This document shows positions 17,920 to 19,774 of a stretch of 19,774 nucleotides of DNA, piece by piece. Numbering within the stretch: the first letter of the stretch is position 1; each line of letters starts with the position of its first letter. The position numbers and the translations under genes were made by a program. The notes beneath the pieces are model-generated. The model ran no database searches, was not told the DNA's origin, and saw nothing but the letters and a program-made list of their open reading frames with translations. This stretch comes from Sphingomonadales bacterium UBA6171 (GTDB taxonomy: Bacteria; Pseudomonadota; Alphaproteobacteria; Sphingomonadales; Sphingomonadaceae), in contig DITZ01000088.1 in the NCBI GenBank assembly GCA_002422985.1, positions 15,544 through 35,317 of the forward strand, in the 5' to 3' direction.

Positions 17920-19262
17920 CGGAACCGATGGACATTGCCGCCCCGCGCAAGGTGGGGATGGTGTCGCTTGGCTGCCCGAAGGCGCTGGTCGATTCCGAAC
18001 GCATCCTCACCCGATTGCGCGGCGCGGGCTATCAGCTCAGTGCCGACTATGACGGTGCCGATGTGGTGATCGTCAACACCTGCGGCTTCCTCGACAGCGC
18101 CAGGGCCGAAAGCCTGGAAGCCATCGGCGAGGCCATCGCCGAAAATGGCCGCGTGGTCGTCACCGGCTGCATGGGGGCGGAAGCCGCCAGCATCACCGAT
18201 CGCTTCCCGCAGCTGCTCGCCGTTACCGGCCCGCAGCAATATGAGGCGGTGGTGAGCGCCGTGATGGATGCCGCGCCGATATTGTCGCAACCGTTCGTCG
18301 ATCTGGTGCCGCGTTTCGAGGAGGATGGCGCCGGGCTGAAACTGACGCCGCGCCACTACAGCTATGTGAAGATTTCCGAAGGCTGCAATCACCGCTGCGC
18401 CTTCTGCATCATCCCGTCGCTTCGCGGCGATCTGGTGTCGCGCCGGCCCGATGCCATCCTGCGCGAGGCGGAGAAGCTGGTGGCGGCCGGCACCAGGGAA
18501 CTGCTGATCATCAGCCAGGACACATCGGCCTATGGCCGCGATCTGCGCCATGCCCGCTATGGCAAGGCCGGGATGCGCGCACACATCACCGATCTGGCGC
18601 GCGATCTGGGCAGCCTCGGCGCATGGGTGCGGCTGCATTATATCTATCCCTATGCCTCGGTGGATGAACTGATCCCGCTGATGGCCCAAGGGCTGATCCT
18701 GCCCTATCTCGACATCCCCTTCCAGCACGCCGCCCCCAATGTGCTGCGCGCCATGCGCCGCCCGGCAAACGAGGCGAAGGTGCTGGAACGCATCGCCGGC
18801 TGGCGCGCGATTGCGCCCGATATCGCCATCCGCTCCACCTTCATCGCCGGCTTCCCCGGCGAGACGGAGGCGGATTTCCAATATCTGCTGGACTGGCTGG
18901 ACGAGGCCCGGCTGGACCGGGTGGGCTGCTTCGCCTTCGAGCCGGTGGCGGGTGCCGCCGCCAATGATCTGCCCGGTGCCCTGCCGCGCGAGGTGCGCGA
19001 GGAACGGCGCGACCGGTTCATGGCGAAAGCCGCGGAAATCTCCGCGCGCAAACTGGCCGCGAAAATCGGCCGCACGCTGGACGTCATCATCGACGAGGCC
19101 GACGGCGAAGGCGGGGCCACGGCCCGCAGCAAAGCCGACGCCCCGGAAATCGACGGCCGCGTGCTGCTGCGCGATGCACCGCAGGCAAAGCCCGGCGACA
19201 TCATCCGCGTGCTGGTGGAAGATGCCGACGAATTTGACCTCTATGGCGTGCCACTGGATTAG
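17916..19262 (+). CDS. rimO: Ribosomal protein S12 methylthiotransferase RimO
   Basis: A 448-aa radical-SAM enzyme that adds a methylthio group to the conserved Asp of ribosomal protein S12. The N-terminal UPF0004 domain has cluster ligands C20 (SLGCPKALVDSE), C56 (NTCGFLDSA) and C85 (TGCMGAEA). The radical-SAM cluster C157-x3-C161-x2-C164 is in EGCNHRCAFCIIPSLRG. A TRAM domain occupies the last 70 residues (RTLDVIIDEADGE to DEFDLYGVPL). GCPKALVDSE and the P-S-L-R-G ending separate RimO from the tRNA enzyme MiaB. The start ATG overlaps the folE stop by 4 nt. No terminator is seen after the TAG. Confidence 0.97.
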   Translation: MTEPMDIAAPRKVGMVSLGCPKALVDSERILTRLRGAGYQLSADYDGADVVIVNTCGFLDSARAESLEAIGEAIAENGRVVVTGCMGAEAASITDRFPQLLAVTGPQQYEAVVSAVMDAAPILSQPFVDLVPRFEEDGAGLKLTPRHYSYVKISEGCNHRCAFCIIPSLRGDLVSRRPDAILREAEKLVAAGTRELLIISQDTSAYGRDLRHARYGKAGMRAHITDLARDLGSLGAWVRLHYIYPYASVDELIPLMAQGLILPYLDIPFQHAAPNVLRAMRRPANEAKVLERIAGWRAIAPDIAIRSTFIAGFPGETEADFQYLLDWLDEARLDRVGCFAFEPVAGAAANDLPGALPREVREERRDRFMAKAAEISARKLAAKIGRTLDVIIDEADGEGGATARSKADAPEIDGRVLLRDAPQAKPGDIIRVLVEDADEFDLYGVPLD

Positions 19263-19282
19263 CCGTGCCGCCGGGTTGACAG

Positions 19283-19300
19283 GCCATAGTCGCCATAGTC
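19283..19300. repeat. 9-bp perfect tandem duplication
   Basis: GCCATAGTC occurs twice without a gap in the 153-nt space between rimO and the alkyltransferase gene. A TTGACA lies just before it (19275-19280), but no -10 box sits at the right distance, so a promoter is only weakly suggested. Confidence 0.5.
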
Positions 19301-19415
19301 AGACTCAGAGACAGATACGCCGGCGCACTTCAGGCCCGATGGGCGCGGCCGCCGCCCGCCCCCCTTTTCTTTTGCCCGCCCGCCCGCTAGCCGGATGGCG
19401 GGGAGATTGTCGGCC

Positions 19416-19774
19416 ATGCCAGCGGAAAACAGTGCGGTTTTTCATGTGGAAAGCCCCATCGGGCGGCTGACCGGCTGGCTGGACGGCGGCGGCCGGCTGA
19501 CACGGCTGATGATCGGCGGCCCCGCCGTAAACGCGACCAGCGACGGCGGCACGACCGCCGGCTCGCTGCGCGCCTATCTCGGCGGCGACATGGCGGCCCT
19601 GTCCCTTATCCCCGTCGCGCCCGCCGGCTCCCCCTTCCAGCTTGCCGTCTGGCGCGCGCTGATGGCGATACCGGCCGGCGAAACCCGCAGCTATGCCGAT
19701 ATCGCCCGCGCCCTGGGCGGCGCGGCGTCCGGCGCGGGGGCCAATGCCCGCGCGGTCGGCACCGCCAATGCCCG
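19416..19774 (+). CDS. Methylated-DNA-protein-cysteine methyltransferase, N-terminal part (cut by window end)
   Basis: The 119 codons visible begin MPAENSAVFHVESPIGRLTG, typical of the short N-terminal domain of Ogt/AGT proteins, and continue with SPFQLAVWRALMAIPAGETRSYADIA, the diagnostic entry to the DNA-binding domain. The frame runs off the edge at ARAVGTANA, just before the PCHR active-site cysteine, which therefore cannot be confirmed. Such proteins repair O6-alkylguanine by irreversible self-alkylation. A short insertion (GGAASGAGA) sits before ARAVG. ATG 19416 follows GGGGAG with about 10 nt; ATG 19395 in the same frame is possible. It lies 153 nt from rimO, probably a separate transcript. 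Confidence 0.85.
   Translation, partial: MPAENSAVFHVESPIGRLTGWLDGGGRLTRLMIGGPAVNATSDGGTTAGSLRAYLGGDMAALSLIPVAPAGSPFQLAVWRALMAIPAGETRSYADIARALGGAASGAGANARAVGTANA

Noticed and set aside
19263..19302. Sigma-70 promoter for the alkyltransferase gene (TTGACA at 19275)
   Set aside because: No acceptable -10 box lies 16-18 nt downstream.

Overview
The window is a GC-rich bacterial chromosome segment. It most resembles an alphaproteobacterium, probably of the order Sphingomonadales. The reasons are the order coxC - SURF1 - thrC - M16 peptidase, the order (minus strand) Suv3-like helicase - S4/HslR protein - FdxA, and the DUF1800/DUF1501 pair. The taxonomic call comes from gene order and protein style, not from a search. 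Most of the window is ordinary chromosome; accessory content is limited to a few small decayed or regulatory patches.

Layout. (1) 2-5296, plus strand: a tightly packed run of the C-terminus of cytochrome c oxidase subunit III, SURF1, threonine synthase, an M16 zinc peptidase, an RlmI/RlmL-like methyltransferase and an exported FAM173-like methyltransferase. Several neighbours overlap at stop/start codons. (2) 5311-5648: a 71-codon N-terminal remnant of an APC amino-acid permease, then an AT-richer gap, suggesting an old deletion or rearrangement. (3) 5649-9123, minus strand: a possible 44-aa membrane peptide, a Suv3-like RNA helicase, an S4-domain protein and FdxA. (4) 9124-9547: a gene-free divergent region with a perfect 15-bp palindrome and a long rod-like inverted repeat, possibly a structured RNA. 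(5) 9548-11041, plus: an M23 peptidase anchored by one membrane segment. (6) 11045-11463, minus: an AbrB-type antitoxin and a VapC toxin cut off after 43 codons, with a direct-repeat operator candidate upstream. (7) 11529-14137, minus: the DUF1800-DUF1501 pair, translationally coupled. (8) 14138-14427: a 13-bp tandem repeat, hairpins and tRNA-Thr(UGU). (9) 14531-19262, plus: PEP carboxylase, GTP cyclohydrolase I and RimO. (10) 19416-end, plus: the start of an O6-alkylguanine-DNA alkyltransferase cut by the window edge.

How the genes fit together. The first block joins cytochrome oxidase assembly (SURF1 serves the oxidase to which CoxC belongs) to threonine synthesis and protein/RNA maintenance. 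The helicase, S4 protein and ferredoxin form a housekeeping minus-strand block. PEP carboxylase (anaplerosis), FolE (tetrahydrofolate) and RimO (ribosome modification) are linked by position more than by pathway. I found no CRISPR array, complete insertion sequence, prophage or obvious new defence system. The best leads are the 9189-9416 structure, the truncated toxin-antitoxin module with its repeats, the small ORF coupled to the helicase, and the uncharacterised DUF1800/DUF1501 pair.
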